A stretch of DNA of 64,000 nt from Hymenobacter baengnokdamensis (GTDB lineage: Bacteria; Bacteroidota; Bacteroidia; Cytophagales; Hymenobacteraceae): the NCBI RefSeq assembly GCF_008728635.1, contig NZ_CP044285.1:3100001-3164000 (forward strand). Reading direction: 5' to 3'. The position numbers and the translations under genes were made by a program. The notes under the pieces were generated by a model that was not told the origin of the DNA, made no database searches, and was given only the letters and a program-made list of their open reading frames with translations. Positions 7,960 to 17,548 of this stretch are shown piece after piece (the stretch's first letter is position 1; every line of letters starts with the position of its first letter).

Positions 7960-9162
7960 ATGTCAAGTTCTTTCCAATTTGGCCTGCTCGCCACGGGGCT
8001 GGGTGGAGCGTTGCTGCTGGCGTCGTGCAGCTCGCAGCCCACGGCCCGCCAGCCCATTAGTACTCCCGCTGCCGCCGACTCGGTAGCCACTCAGCCTTCT
8101 TCTACGTCTATGCCCACTACCACTTCCTTCGGCAAAGCCAACGATGGCACCGAAACCCAGCTCTTTACCCTCACCAATGCCCACGGAATGCAGGCCAGCA
8201 TCAGCACTTTCGGCGGCACGCTCACCAGCCTGCTCGTGCCCGACAAAGCCGGTAAGCTGAGTGATGTTATATTGGGTTTTGACGATATAAGCGGCTACCA
8301 GAGTCCCGCGTTTCGCAAGGCGAATCCTTATTTTGGGGCGCTCATCGGGCGCTACGGCAACCGCATTGCCCAGGGAAGATTCACGATTGACGGCCACGCG
8401 TACCAGGTGAGCGTAAACGACGGCCCCAACTCGCTGCACGGCGGCAAGGTCGGCTTCAACCAAAAAATATGGCAGGGCGAGGCCGGCACCTCGGCCGATG
8501 GCCAGACCGTTACGCTCCATTACCTGAGCCAGGATGGTGAGGAAGGCTACCCCGGCAACCTGCGGGTGTCGGTAGTGTACACCCTCACTGCCGACAACGC
8601 CCTGCGCATTGCCTACACCGCCACTACCGATAAGGCAACGCCCGTCAACCTCACCAACCATACGTATTTTAACCTGGCCCTGGGCCAAAGCAAGGACGTG
8701 CTGGCGCACCAAATGATTATTCCGGCCGACCGCTACACGGTGGTGGATGCCACGCTGATACCCACCGGCGAGCTGCGCCCGGTAAAAGGCACGCCCTTCG
8801 ATTTTACGACGCCCCACGCCATTGGCGAGCGCCTGGCGCAGGTGCCCGGCGGCTACGACCACAACTGGGTGCTGAACAAGGCTAGCGGCCGCCATAGTGC
8901 CGCCACGGTGTACGAGCCCACCACCGGCCGCACCCTGGAGGTAACTACCGACGAGCCCGGTGTGCAGTTTTACACCGGCAATTTTCTCGATGGCTCCCTG
9001 ACGGGCAAGGGGGGGATAGTGTACGGCAAGCACGCCGGCTTTTGCCTCGAAACCCAGCATTTCCCCGATTCGCCCAACCAGCCGAATTTTCCGAACACCG
9101 TGCTGAAGCCTGGCGAAACGTACCATACTGCCACCACCTACACATTTGGAGTGCGGAAGTAA
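7960..9162 (+). CDS. galM: aldose 1-epimerase (mutarotase), lipoprotein
   Basis: Interconverts alpha and beta anomers of aldoses; here 400 residues, exported. The N-terminus has a hydrophobic run ending in LLLASC, a lipobox, so the enzyme should be anchored to the envelope. Mutarotase motifs: NDGPNSLHGG, NHTYFNL with the catalytic His, YDHNW, and the catalytic Glu in FCLETQHFPDSPNQPNFP. An earlier ATG (7936) adds eight residues; the ATG at 7960 gives a better signal peptide. It heads the araB-araD-araA cluster, so L-arabinose is a likely substrate, made available in the periplasm. Confidence 0.93.
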   Translation: MSSSFQFGLLATGLGGALLLASCSSQPTARQPISTPAAADSVATQPSSTSMPTTTSFGKANDGTETQLFTLTNAHGMQASISTFGGTLTSLLVPDKAGKLSDVILGFDDISGYQSPAFRKANPYFGALIGRYGNRIAQGRFTIDGHAYQVSVNDGPNSLHGGKVGFNQKIWQGEAGTSADGQTVTLHYLSQDGEEGYPGNLRVSVVYTLTADNALRIAYTATTDKATPVNLTNHTYFNLALGQSKDVLAHQMIIPADRYTVVDATLIPTGELRPVKGTPFDFTTPHAIGERLAQVPGGYDHNWVLNKASGRHSAATVYEPTTGRTLEVTTDEPGVQFYTGNFLDGSLTGKGGIVYGKHAGFCLETQHFPDSPNQPNFPNTVLKPGETYHTATTYTFGVRK

Positions 9163-9167
9163 TTTTT

Positions 9168-9270
9168 TGAGGGGAAAAAGGTGAAAATGTGCTGCTGGTA
9201 ACCAACGCAGTTACCAGCTTTGCTACAAGCTTCTCATTTCTCACATTTTACTCATTTTCACATCTTCACA
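9168..9270. repeat. heptamer-word inverted arms between galM and araB
   Basis: Left arm around GGTGAAAATGTG (9168-9191); right arm (9231-9270) is built of near-7-base words such as CTCATTT, CTCACAT, ATTTTCA and CATCTTC and contains the complement CACATTTT / CATTTTCAC. A perfect 9-bp hairpin (GCTGGTAAC, 9194-9202 with 9210-9218) lies between the arms. The right arm ends about ten bases before the araB start. Confidence 0.5.
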
Positions 9271-9279
9271 GTTTAAAAC

Positions 9280-10971
9280 GTGCCAGTACCAACTGCCTTG
9301 CCGGCCTACGTCATTGGCCTCGATTACGGCACCGACTCGGTGCGGGCGCTGCTGGTTGATGCCCGTACGGGGGCCGAAATGGCGCAAGCAGTTTACTACT
9401 ACCCGCGTTGGAAGCAGGGCCAGTACTGCAACCCGGCCAAAAACCAGTTTCGCCAGCACCCGCTCGACCACCTCGAAGGCCTCGAAGCCACCGTGCGCGA
9501 AGTAGCCGCCCAGGTGCCCGCCGAGCAGATACTAGGGCTCGCCATCGACACCACCGGCTCGACGCCCGGCCCCGTAAACGCGCAGGGCCAGCTGCTGGGT
9601 ATGTTGCCCGAGTTCGCCGACAATCCCAACGCGCTTTTTAACCTCTGGAAAGACCATACGGCCCTGGCCGAAGCCGCCGAAATCAACCACAAAGCCCGCA
9701 CCTGGGGCGGCGAGGACTATACTAAATATGAAGGCGGCATCTATTCCTCGGAGTGGTTTTGGGCGAAAATTATGCACGTGGTGCGCGAAGACGCCGCCGT
9801 GGCCCAGGCTGCCCATTCCTGGATGGAGCACTGCGACTGGCTGACGCTGACGCTCACCGGCCAGCCGCTGGCCGGTTTCCGGCGCAGCCGCTGCGCCGCG
9901 GGCCACAAGGCTATGTGGCACGCGAGCTGGGGCGGTCTGCCGTCGGAAGAGTTTCTGACTTACCTCGACCCCCGGCTGGCCGGCTTACGCGGGCGGTTAT
10001 TTACGGAAACGTACACCGCCGATAAGGTAGCCGGCCAGCTTTCGGCCGACTGGGCCCAGCGACTGGGCCTGACGACCGACACGGTCGTTGCCGTGGGCAC
10101 GTTTGATGCCCACGCCGGGGCCGTGGCGGGGGAGATAACGCCTTACTCTATGGTGAAGGTGATGGGCACCAGCACCTGCGACATCGTGGTAGCGCCGATT
10201 GCCGAAGTGGGCGCCCACCTGGTGGCCGGCATTTGCGGGCAAGTCGATGGCTCGGTTATTCCCGGTATGCTGGGGCTGGAAGCCGGGCAGTCGGCCTTTG
10301 GCGACCTGCTGGCCTGGTTTCGGCAGCTACTCGAATGGCCCTTGCAGGCCGGGCTGAGGCAGTCGAAGGTGCTGAGCGCCGGGCAGCTGGCCGATTTTCG
10401 CCAGGAGCTGAGCGACAACCTGCTGCGCCAGCTCACCGAAGCAGCGGCTGAAGTAGACCCGGCCGACAGCCACGTGCTGGCCCTTGACTGGGTGAACGGC
10501 CGCCGCACGCCCGATGCCAACCAGGCCTTGAAAGGGGCCATTATGAACCTGACAATGGGCACCGCGGCCCCGCAGATTTTTCGGGCGCTGGTCGAGGCCA
10601 TCTGCTACGGCTCGAAGCAGATTGTGGAGCGCTTCGAAAGCGAAGGCATCCCGATTAAACAGGTGATTGGCATTGGGGGCGTGGCCAAAAAATCGGCCTT
10701 CGTGATGCAGACGCTGACCGATGTGCTTGACCGGCCCATCCGGATTGCCGTGTCGGAGCAGGCTCCGGCGCTGGGCGCGGCCATGTACGCGGCTGTGGCA
10801 GCCGGCCTCTACCCCGATGTGCTGAGCGCGCAGCAAGCCCTGGGCAGCGGCTTTGCCGAAACCTACGGTCCCAACCCCGCCCGCGTGGCCGACTACGCCG
10901 CCCGCTACGCCCAGTACCAGGCTCTGGGCAGGTTTGTGGAATGCGCTGCAGGTGAAGCTGCCCCAGCCTGA
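9280..10971 (+). CDS. araB: ribulokinase
   Basis: Phosphorylates L-ribulose to L-ribulose-5-phosphate with ATP, second step of L-arabinose use. FGGY-family kinase of 563 residues: N-terminal phosphate-binding GLDYGTDSVRALLVDA, catalytic-domain VGTFDAHAGAVAGE, VMGTSTCDI, and the C-terminal adenosine motif GIGGVAKKSAFVMQTL. Length fits AraB, not the shorter xylulokinases. The start is a GTG at 9280; no ATG lies nearby in frame. araD begins 20 bases after its stop. Confidence 0.95.
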   Translation: MPVPTALPAYVIGLDYGTDSVRALLVDARTGAEMAQAVYYYPRWKQGQYCNPAKNQFRQHPLDHLEGLEATVREVAAQVPAEQILGLAIDTTGSTPGPVNAQGQLLGMLPEFADNPNALFNLWKDHTALAEAAEINHKARTWGGEDYTKYEGGIYSSEWFWAKIMHVVREDAAVAQAAHSWMEHCDWLTLTLTGQPLAGFRRSRCAAGHKAMWHASWGGLPSEEFLTYLDPRLAGLRGRLFTETYTADKVAGQLSADWAQRLGLTTDTVVAVGTFDAHAGAVAGEITPYSMVKVMGTSTCDIVVAPIAEVGAHLVAGICGQVDGSVIPGMLGLEAGQSAFGDLLAWFRQLLEWPLQAGLRQSKVLSAGQLADFRQELSDNLLRQLTEAAAEVDPADSHVLALDWVNGRRTPDANQALKGAIMNLTMGTAAPQIFRALVEAICYGSKQIVERFESEGIPIKQVIGIGGVAKKSAFVMQTLTDVLDRPIRIAVSEQAPALGAAMYAAVAAGLYPDVLSAQQALGSGFAETYGPNPARVADYAARYAQYQALGRFVECAAGEAAPA

Positions 10972-10990
10972 CGTAATTAATCGGTTGAAA

Positions 10991-11689
10991 ATGAGTCAAT
11001 ACCAAGCCCTGAAAGAAACCTGCTACGAGGCCAATATGCAGCTGCCGGCCCTCGGGCTGGTGCTCTTTACCTTCGGCAACGCCAGCGTGGTTGACCGAGA
11101 ACATAGTGTTTTTGCTATAAAGCCCAGCGGCGTGCCCTACGCCACGCTCAGGCCCGAGGACATCGTGATTGTCGATTTGGAGGGCAAGGTAGTGGAGGGC
11201 AGCAAGCGGCCCAGCAGCGACACCAAGACCCACGCGCTGCTCTTCCAGCAGTGGCCCCACATCGGGGGTATCGTGCACACGCACAGCACCTACGCCACGG
11301 CCTGGGCCCAGGCGCAGCTCGATATTCCCATTCTCGGCACGACTCACGCCGACCACCTTACGGTGGATGTGCCCTGTGCCCCACCCATGCGCGATGAGCT
11401 GATACTGGGCGACTACGAGCACCAGACCGGCTGGCAAATTATTCAGGAGTTCGAGAAGCGCGGCCTCTCGCCCCGCGAAGTGGAGATGATACTCGTGGGC
11501 AACCACGCGCCTTTTACCTGGGGCGACACCGTGGAGAAAGCCGTTTACAATAGCGCGGTGCTGGAAGAAGTGGCCCGGCTGGCCTACCTCAGCTGCACGC
11601 TGCGGCCCGGCGTGGCGCGCCTGAAAGACGCGCTGATTAACAAGCACTACGAGCGCAAGCACGGCGCTAATTCTTACTACGGGCAGTAG
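10991..11689 (+). CDS. araD: L-ribulose-5-phosphate 4-epimerase
   Basis: Converts L-ribulose-5-phosphate to D-xylulose-5-phosphate by a retro-aldol mechanism. Class II aldolase fold, 232 residues. Zinc-binding HTHSTYA and the later NHAPFTWG are present, as are IKPSGVPY, SSDTKTH, GTTHADH and the C-terminal KHYERKHGANSYYGQ typical of AraD. An open frame reaches back to 10853 inside araB, but the ATG at 10991 matches the family N-terminus. It overlaps nothing and is 20 bases after araB. Confidence 0.96.
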   Translation: MSQYQALKETCYEANMQLPALGLVLFTFGNASVVDREHSVFAIKPSGVPYATLRPEDIVIVDLEGKVVEGSKRPSSDTKTHALLFQQWPHIGGIVHTHSTYATAWAQAQLDIPILGTTHADHLTVDVPCAPPMRDELILGDYEHQTGWQIIQEFEKRGLSPREVEMILVGNHAPFTWGDTVEKAVYNSAVLEEVARLAYLSCTLRPGVARLKDALINKHYERKHGANSYYGQ

Positions 11690-11693
11690 GGCC

Positions 11694-11774
11694 GTAGCGT
11701 GGACTCTGTGAGTCCGCGCGTTGTGCCGTTTGCCTATTTACCCCCTACGCGCGGGCTCACAGAGTTTACGCTAC
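11694..11774. repeat. GTAGCG-type long hairpin repeat between araD and araA
   Basis: Inverted arms of 28 bases (11694-11721 and 11747-11774, 25 of 28 paired) around a 25-base loop; the arm begins GTAGCGTGGACTCTGTGAGT. It fills almost the whole araD-araA gap, so it would fold in the polycistronic message. Same family as 19699, 33622, 48801 and 63441. Confidence 0.65.
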
Positions 11775-11787
11775 ACTATCCCATCCC

Positions 11788-13275
11788 ATGATTGACATTT
11801 CGCACTACGAAGCCTGGTTCATCACCGGGAGCCAGCACCTGTACGGTCCCGAAACGCTGGCGCAAGTAGCTCAGCATTCCCAGGAAATTGCCGCCGAATT
11901 GGGCACCAAACTGCCCATCAACATCGTGTACAAGCCGGTACTCACCGGTCCGCAGGAGATTTATAACCTCATGCAGGAGGCTAACACCACGGAAAAGTGC
12001 GTAGGCCTTATTGCCTGGATGCACACCTTCTCGCCGGCCAAGATGTGGATTAACGGCCTGAAAATCCTGCAAAAGCCGCTGGCCCACCTGCATACGCAGT
12101 TCAACCGCGATATTCCGTGGGCTGCTATCGACATGGACTTTATGAATACCAACCAGTCGGCGCACGGCGACCGCGAGTTTGGGTTCATCGGCACGCGTAT
12201 GCGCCTGAGCCGCAAGGTAATAGTAGGCCACTGGCAGAGTGCCGACGTGCACGAGCGCCTCAGCATCTGGAGCCGGGTGGCCTGCGCCTGGGCCGACTGG
12301 CAGGGCGCGAAGTTCGTGCGCTTCGGCGACAACATGCGCTACGTAGCCGTAACGGAAGGCGACAAAGTCGAGGCCGAAATCAAGTTTGGCTACGAGGTGA
12401 ATACTTACGGCATCGGCGACCTGGTGGCCGAGGTAAACGCCGTGACCGACGCGCAGGTGGACGAGCTGCTCGAAGTATATGAAAAAGAATATGAGCTGGC
12501 CGAAGCGCTAAGAGCCGGCGGGGCGCAGCGCGCGAGTCTGCGCGACGCCGCTCGCATCGAGCTGGGCCTGCGCAAGTTCCTGGCCGACCGCCAGGCCAAG
12601 GGCTTTACCGATACGTTCGAGGACTTGCACGGCCTGAAGCAGCTGCCCGGCATTGCCACCCAGCGCCTGATGGCCGAGGGCTACGGCTTCGGCGCCGAGG
12701 GCGACTGGAAAACGGCAGCGCTGGTGCGGGCCATGAAGGTAATGGGGGCCGGTTTGCCCGGCGGCAACTCGTTTATGGAGGATTATATCTATCATCTGGA
12801 GCCCGGCAACGAGCAGGTACTTGGCTCGCATATGCTCGAAATCTGCCCCAGCATTGCCGCCGGCCCGGTGCGCGCCGAGGTGCATCCGCTGGGCATCGGC
12901 GGCAAGCACGACCCCGTGCGCCTGGTGTTCAACTGCCCGGCCGGCCCGGCCCTGAACGCGACGATTATCGACCTGGGCAACCGCTTTCGCTTGATTGTGA
13001 ATGAAGTAGAGGCTGTGCAGCCGGAACATGACTTACCCAGGCTGCCCGTAGCCCGCGTACTCTGGAAGGTAAAGCCCGACCTGGCTACCGGCGCGGCGGC
13101 CTGGATACTGGCGGGCGGCGCCCATCACACCGGCTATAGCCAGAACCTGACCGCCGAATATCTCGAAGACTTTGCCGAGATGGCCGGCATCGAGTTCGTC
13201 ATTATCGACGCGGATACCAGGTTGCGGACGTTCAAGAACGAGCTGCGCTATAATGAGGTAGCTTTTAGAAGCTAG
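11788..13275 (+). CDS. araA: L-arabinose isomerase
   Basis: Isomerises L-arabinose to L-ribulose, first step of the pathway; Mn2+-dependent, cytoplasmic. The 495 residues match the family throughout: [10 protein letters not shown] at the N-terminus, [43 protein letters not shown] with the active-site Glu, [21 protein letters not shown], and late [10 protein letters not shown] with metal-binding His. It is the third ara gene but is separated from araD by a large hairpin, which could alter its expression relative to araBD. Confidence 0.97.
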   Translation: MIDISHYEAWFITGSQHLYGPETLAQVAQHSQEIAAELGTKLPINIVYKPVLTGPQEIYNLMQEANTTEKCVGLIAWMHTFSPAKMWINGLKILQKPLAHLHTQFNRDIPWAAIDMDFMNTNQSAHGDREFGFIGTRMRLSRKVIVGHWQSADVHERLSIWSRVACAWADWQGAKFVRFGDNMRYVAVTEGDKVEAEIKFGYEVNTYGIGDLVAEVNAVTDAQVDELLEVYEKEYELAEALRAGGAQRASLRDAARIELGLRKFLADRQAKGFTDTFEDLHGLKQLPGIATQRLMAEGYGFGAEGDWKTAALVRAMKVMGAGLPGGNSFMEDYIYHLEPGNEQVLGSHMLEICPSIAAGPVRAEVHPLGIGGKHDPVRLVFNCPAGPALNATIIDLGNRFRLIVNEVEAVQPEHDLPRLPVARVLWKVKPDLATGAAAWILAGGAHHTGYSQNLTAEYLEDFAEMAGIEFVIIDADTRLRTFKNELRYNEVAFRS

Positions 13276-13425
13276 CCCGACCCCGCTTCACCAGCCTTAC
13301 CCCGATTCCGAAATCGCTTTAGTGAAATGGTGGGATGGTAAGATTCAGCTTTATCAACAGAGGTGAATTATATGATTTAATATTTAATTTTTATTATACT
13401 GTAGTGCCGGACGATTGAGGTGGCG

Positions 13426-14601
13426 CTAAAGCGCAACCTCAGTTGCGAGCGGGGTTGCTGCTGCGGGCTCAGCTTTGAGCAGCGCCGCCAGCACGCCGAT
13501 ACCCAGGGCCACAACTGCCACGCAGCCCAGGGCCACGCGCAGCGTAAACAGCTGGGCCAGAAAGCCAATCAGCGGCGGCCCGAGCAGAAAGCCCAGGAAG
13601 CCGATAGTGGAAACCAGGGCCAGCGCCACGCCCGGCGATACGCTGGTGGCCCGCCCGGCGGCGCTGTACGAAAGCGGTACCACCGAGGCAATACCGAAGC
13701 CAATCAGCAGAAAGCCGCATACGGCGGGTACCAGGTAGGGCAGGGCTACGGCCAGCGTTAAGCCGCTAACAATGAGTCCGCTGCTGATTTGCAGCATCCG
13801 CACCGTGCCGAAGCGGTGGGTAAAATAATCGGAGAGAAAGCGGCCCAGCGCCATCGTGCTCATGCAGGCCACGTAGCCGGCCGTTACCAGCGTAGGGTCG
13901 GGGCGCACTACTTTCTGAAAGTATACGCCGGCCCAGTCAAACATGGCGCCCTCGCTCATCATGCCGCAGAAGGCAATCAGGCCGATGCGCAGCAGGTAGG
14001 GGTCGGGCCGGCGCAGCGAGAGGCCGCTCGTTGCTTCGCCGCCCACGTCGGCGCGCAGGGTATAGCCGAAGGCTGACGCGGCCAGCAGCAGGCACAGCCC
14101 CAGTACCAGCAAAAAGTGGTGCAGCGGCGACTGGTGCCAGCCGATAAGCACCGTGCCCAGTGCCCCACCCAGAAACCCCGCCAGGCTCCAGAGCCCGTGA
14201 AACGAACCCATGATGGGCTTGCCGTAAAACTGCTGCATACCAATGGCCTGGGTATTCACCGCAATATTGAGCAGGTTGCCGGCCAGGCCAAACAAAGCCA
14301 GCGCCGGGGCCAGCGTCCAGAAGCTGCCCGCCCAGCCCAGCAGCGGCAGAAAGCCCGCGTAGAGCACCGAAGCAAGCAGCACCGTGCGTCGGCTGCCCCA
14401 GGTGTGCACCAGCCAGCCCGCCAGCGGCAGCGAAGCCAGCGACCCGGCCGGAATCGCCAGCAGCAGCTGGCCCAGCTGCCCGGAGTTCAATCCCAGCTTG
14501 GCGCTGATATCGGGAATGCGCGAGGCCCAGCTTGCAAAACACAGGCCGGGCAAGAAAAAGAAGGCGCTCACCGCCAACCGGCTCTTGGTAGTTGCCGTCA
14601 T
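13426..14601 (-). CDS. MFS transporter (YbjJ/FucP-like)
   Basis: Twelve-helix major facilitator permease of 391 residues. The inter-helix 2-3 loop has GWLVHTWGSRRTVL, and helices are continuous to the end; the first helix segment FFFLPGLCFASWASRIPDI resembles the YbjJ/FucP branch, often linked to sugars. It converges with araA and could be the missing arabinose importer, but the substrate is not visible. A TTG at 14619 would add six residues; the ATG at 14601 is preferred. Confidence 0.88.
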   Translation of the reverse strand: MTATTKSRLAVSAFFFLPGLCFASWASRIPDISAKLGLNSGQLGQLLLAIPAGSLASLPLAGWLVHTWGSRRTVLLASVLYAGFLPLLGWAGSFWTLAPALALFGLAGNLLNIAVNTQAIGMQQFYGKPIMGSFHGLWSLAGFLGGALGTVLIGWHQSPLHHFLLVLGLCLLLAASAFGYTLRADVGGEATSGLSLRRPDPYLLRIGLIAFCGMMSEGAMFDWAGVYFQKVVRPDPTLVTAGYVACMSTMALGRFLSDYFTHRFGTVRMLQISSGLIVSGLTLAVALPYLVPAVCGFLLIGFGIASVVPLSYSAAGRATSVSPGVALALVSTIGFLGFLLGPPLIGFLAQLFTLRVALGCVAVVALGIGVLAALLKAEPAAATPLATEVAL

Positions 14602-14680
14602 AAACCTACTGCTACTCAATGCTAAAGTCCCGAGCTATTCGCGCAAGCCGGCCCTACAGCGCAGCCGAACGTCAGGCTGG

Positions 14681-14812
14681 CGCAGATTTCCGGTCCGGAT
14701 GCAGCTTGGCTGGGGCTGCCGGGGTTGAGCCGATTGTGCGCTCGTCGAAAGAGCGAGCGGCGCGAACTTCGGGCGAACAGCCGGCCCAAAGCCGGCGGCC
14801 CGCCCGGTACAC
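14681..14812. repeat. dispersed element, copy C
   Basis: Starts CGCAGATTTCCGGTCCGGAT and ends CCCGGTAC, with the inner pair GGCTGCCGG / GCCCAAAGCCGGC. It aligns along its length with 4238-4373, with an indel and a divergent middle (CGAAAGAGCGAGCGGCGCG here). It lies in the gap between the MFS gene and tal. Confidence 0.6.
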
Positions 14813-14841
14813 GAAGTTGTTTACTATGATAAGCAGGCTGA

Positions 14842-15984
14842 CTACGCCGACTGCTTGGCAGCAGCTACCGCCGCCTGGCGTTTTTTCTCCACCGAGTCAA
14901 TCAGCTTGCCGAAGGGCTCGATGAACTTCTGCACGCCTTCCTTCTCCAGCTGAGCGGTTTGGGCGTCGAGGTCAAGGCCGACTTTGGGCAGGTCGCGCAG
15001 CACCTGCTGCGCTTTAGCGAGGCCTTGTTCGAGGCGGTCGGCGGGGTGGCCTTTCTGCTTGAAAATATCCATTGTCTCCACCGGAATCGTGTTCACAGTT
15101 TTTGGCCCGATGAGATTCTCGACGTATTTCAGGTCGTCGTACTTGGGGTTTTTGTTGCCGGTGCTGGCCCACAGCAGGCGCTGCGTGTGAGCACCTTTGC
15201 TGGCCAGCGCTTCCCAGCGCGCCCCGGCAAAAATCCCTTTGTACAGCTGGTAAGCTTCCTTGGCGCTGGCCAGGGCCACTTCGCCTACCAGCGACTGCGC
15301 CAGCTGTCCTTTTTCGCCGCCCTCGGCCGCCATTTTTTCCAGCTGCGGGTCAATCAGCACATCAATGCGGCTCAGGAAGAAGCTGGCTACCGAATCGATA
15401 CTGGCCAGTGACTGCCCGGCTTTAACGCGGTCTTCCAGGCCCGAGATAAACGCCTCGGCTACGGCCTTGTAGCGGTCCAGCCCAAAAATCAGCGTCACGT
15501 TTACGTTAATGCCCTCCGAAATAAGCTGGCGAATAGCCGGCAGGCCTTCCAGCGTAGCGGGCACTTTTATCATCACGTTGGGCCGGCTCACATCTTTCCA
15601 TAGCTGGCGGCCTTCGGCAATAGTGCCGGCGGTGTCGTGGGCCAGCTTGGGCGATACTTCCAGGCTCACGTAGCCATCGCTGGAGTTGTCGTGGCTGTCG
15701 TAGAGCGGCCGAAACAGGTCGCAGGCCGCCTGCACGTCGGCCACGGCCAGGCCCACGTAGATTTCTTCGGCCGACTTACCCTGCCGGGCCTGCGCCGCGA
15801 TGGTGTCGTCGTAATCGGCCGAGCCGCCGATGGCTTTTTCAAAGATGGCGGGGTTCGACGTCACGCCGCGCAGGGCATCTTCGTCGATACGCTTTTTCAA
15901 CTCGCCGTTTGTCAGAACTTTACGGCTAATAAAGTCGAGCCAGAGGCTTTGGTCGAGGCGGCGGATATCAACAAGTGGGTTCAT
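14842..15984 (-). CDS. tal: transaldolase
   Basis: Transfers a dihydroxyacetone unit between sugar phosphates in the non-oxidative pentose phosphate pathway, thus draining xylulose-5-phosphate made by AraD. Residues: TSNPAIFEKAI near the N-terminus, Schiff-base Lys in MIKVPATLEGLPAI, and INVNVTLIFGLDRY. Its 380 residues fit the longer actinobacterial/cyanobacterial type rather than the 220-residue form. The ATG at 15984 starts the family motif MNPLVDIRRLDQ; upstream codons are spurious. It is divergent from the LacI regulator. Confidence 0.95.
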   Translation of the reverse strand: MNPLVDIRRLDQSLWLDFISRKVLTNGELKKRIDEDALRGVTSNPAIFEKAIGGSADYDDTIAAQARQGKSAEEIYVGLAVADVQAACDLFRPLYDSHDNSSDGYVSLEVSPKLAHDTAGTIAEGRQLWKDVSRPNVMIKVPATLEGLPAIRQLISEGINVNVTLIFGLDRYKAVAEAFISGLEDRVKAGQSLASIDSVASFFLSRIDVLIDPQLEKMAAEGGEKGQLAQSLVGEVALASAKEAYQLYKGIFAGARWEALASKGAHTQRLLWASTGNKNPKYDDLKYVENLIGPKTVNTIPVETMDIFKQKGHPADRLEQGLAKAQQVLRDLPKVGLDLDAQTAQLEKEGVQKFIEPFGKLIDSVEKKRQAAVAAAKQSA

Positions 15985-16122
15985 GGCAGAAGGAGGATAG
16001 TAGGAAGACAATGGCGGCCAGGGGTGGGCCGGCCGGGGGTTAGTACGCAAAGAAACGGGCAACCGACGCATACAGTACCGCCACGCAGGTTATTTCTTCG
16101 GGAAGCAGCCGCCAAACCGGCT

Positions 16123-16130
16123 TAGTTTTG
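16123..16130 (+). promoter_or_regulatory. -7 promoter box of the LacI-family regulator
   Basis: TAGTTTTG fits TAnnTTTG and lies about 49 bases before the regulator's ATG, in the tal-regulator divergent gap. A TTG overlapping this box opens the longest frame but cannot be the start if the box is used. Confidence 0.5.
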
Positions 16131-16178
16131 CGCGGTTGCCCGGCGGCTGGTTGTCAGGGCCGGCCCGCCAGCGCCTCT

Positions 16179-17267
16179 ATGAGTTCTGCTAAAAAGAAAT
16201 CTATTCACCCCATACCGCCCGCCGTGTCGATGGCCGACCTGGCCCGCGAGCTGGGCGTGTCGATGACCACCGTATCGCGGGCGCTGAGCGACCACCACAG
16301 CATCGGGGCCGCCACCAAGGAGCGCGTGCGGCAGCTGGCCCAGAAGCTCAACTATCAGCCCAACCACCTGGCCGCTGCCCTGCGCAAAGGCCAGAGCCGC
16401 CTGCTGGGTGTAGTGGTGCCCTACATCGAAGGCAAGTTCTTTCCGTCGGTTATTCAGGGTATCGAGCAGGCGGCCAGCAAGGCCGGCTTTAGCGTTATCG
16501 TGTGCCAGTCGCACGAAGAGGTGCTGCTGGAGCGCCGTAACGTCGAGACCCTGCTCAGCGCCCAGGTGGCCGGCGTGCTCGTGTCGCTGGCCCGCAACAC
16601 CCTCGACTATCAGCACTTCGATAAAGTGCGCAGCCGGGGTATTCCGCTGGTATTTTTTGACCGCACGCCCGCTGCCGGCCCCGTTAATGCAGTGGTGCTC
16701 AACGACCACGCGGGGGCTTTTCAGGCTACCAGCCACTTGCTGGCCCAGGGCTGCCGCCGCATTGCGCACCTGACGGGCCCGCCGCACCTCACCATTTACC
16801 AGCACCGCCGCCAGGGCTACCTCGACGCGCTGGCGGCCTACGGTATCGCCCCCGACGAGGCCCTGCTACTCACCTCCGATATGAGCACTGAGGCCGGGGC
16901 CCAGGCCACGCGCCAGCTGCTGACCCTGGCCACTCCCATCGACGCCGTATTCGCGGCCGGCGACTCGGCTATTCTGGGGGCGCTCCAGGTTTTAAAGGCG
17001 CAGCGCATCCGCGTGCCGCAGGCTGTTGCCCTGGCCGGCTTCAGCAACGAGCTGTTTACTACTATTACCGAGCCACAGCTTACGTCCGTCGACCAGCGCT
17101 GTGAGGCGATGGGCGCAGCGGCCGTGCGGTTGTTTCTAGAGCTGGCCGCTGCGCCCCATGCTCCGCTTGCCCCGCGCCAGGTGGTGCTGGAGCCCGAGCT
17201 GTTTGTGCGGGAGTCGTCGCAGCGGGGGCAAGACGCTGAAGGCCCGGCCCGGCTTGCTTCGATATAA
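16179..17267 (+). CDS. LacI/GalR-family transcriptional regulator
   Basis: Repressor/activator of 362 residues. N-terminal LacI helix-turn-helix: MADLARELGVSMTTVSRALS, hinge region NYQPNHLAAALRKGQS, then a periplasmic-binding-like ligand domain (LLGVVVPYIEG; FFDRTP; HLTGPP; DAVFAAGDSAILGAL; LAGFSNE). It is divergent from tal and downstream of the ara block, so pentose control is plausible. A perfect LacI-type palindrome before galM (7855) is a candidate target. ATG at 16179 chosen because an earlier TTG falls in the promoter box. Confidence 0.92.
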   Translation: MSSAKKKSIHPIPPAVSMADLARELGVSMTTVSRALSDHHSIGAATKERVRQLAQKLNYQPNHLAAALRKGQSRLLGVVVPYIEGKFFPSVIQGIEQAASKAGFSVIVCQSHEEVLLERRNVETLLSAQVAGVLVSLARNTLDYQHFDKVRSRGIPLVFFDRTPAAGPVNAVVLNDHAGAFQATSHLLAQGCRRIAHLTGPPHLTIYQHRRQGYLDALAAYGIAPDEALLLTSDMSTEAGAQATRQLLTLATPIDAVFAAGDSAILGALQVLKAQRIRVPQAVALAGFSNELFTTITEPQLTSVDQRCEAMGAAAVRLFLELAAAPHAPLAPRQVVLEPELFVRESSQRGQDAEGPARLASI

Positions 17268-17285
17268 GACGGCGGGTTTGTTGCG

Positions 17286-17528
17286 CCGCGAGTTTAGCGT
17301 AGGGTAACTCTGGTAAATATTCGAAATAATCTATGTATCCTGTGGAGCAACTCCGGCGGTGCAGCCCCGCCTTGCCGCTCGCGCGGCAGTGGAGGTACAA
17401 CCACCACGCAAAGCCAGGCACGAGTTACGGCTTCGCCTAAACTCGCGCCAGTTAGGGGCCGGCACGCCGGCCGCTTCGCCAACTGCTACGGGGCTAGCGT
17501 GGCAGGTCTTCGCCTAAACTCGCGCCAG
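17286..17528. repeat. intergenic patch with repeated CGCCTAAACTCGCG words
   Basis: A 21-base direct repeat containing TTCGCCTAAACTCGCGCCA occurs at 17431-17451 and 17508-17528, and an inverted, shorter version (CGCGAGTTTAGCG) at about 17286. The patch also has short GC-rich palindromes (GGCCGGCACGCCGGCC). No gene is supported here. It lies between the LacI gene and an AT-rich, probably imported gene. Confidence 0.5.
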
Positions 17529-17548
17529 ATTGGGAAGTAGAGCATAAG

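Noticed and set aside
7963..9126. 387-codon minus-strand open frame opposite galM
   Set aside because: Shadow frame without motifs; galM on the plus strand is complete.
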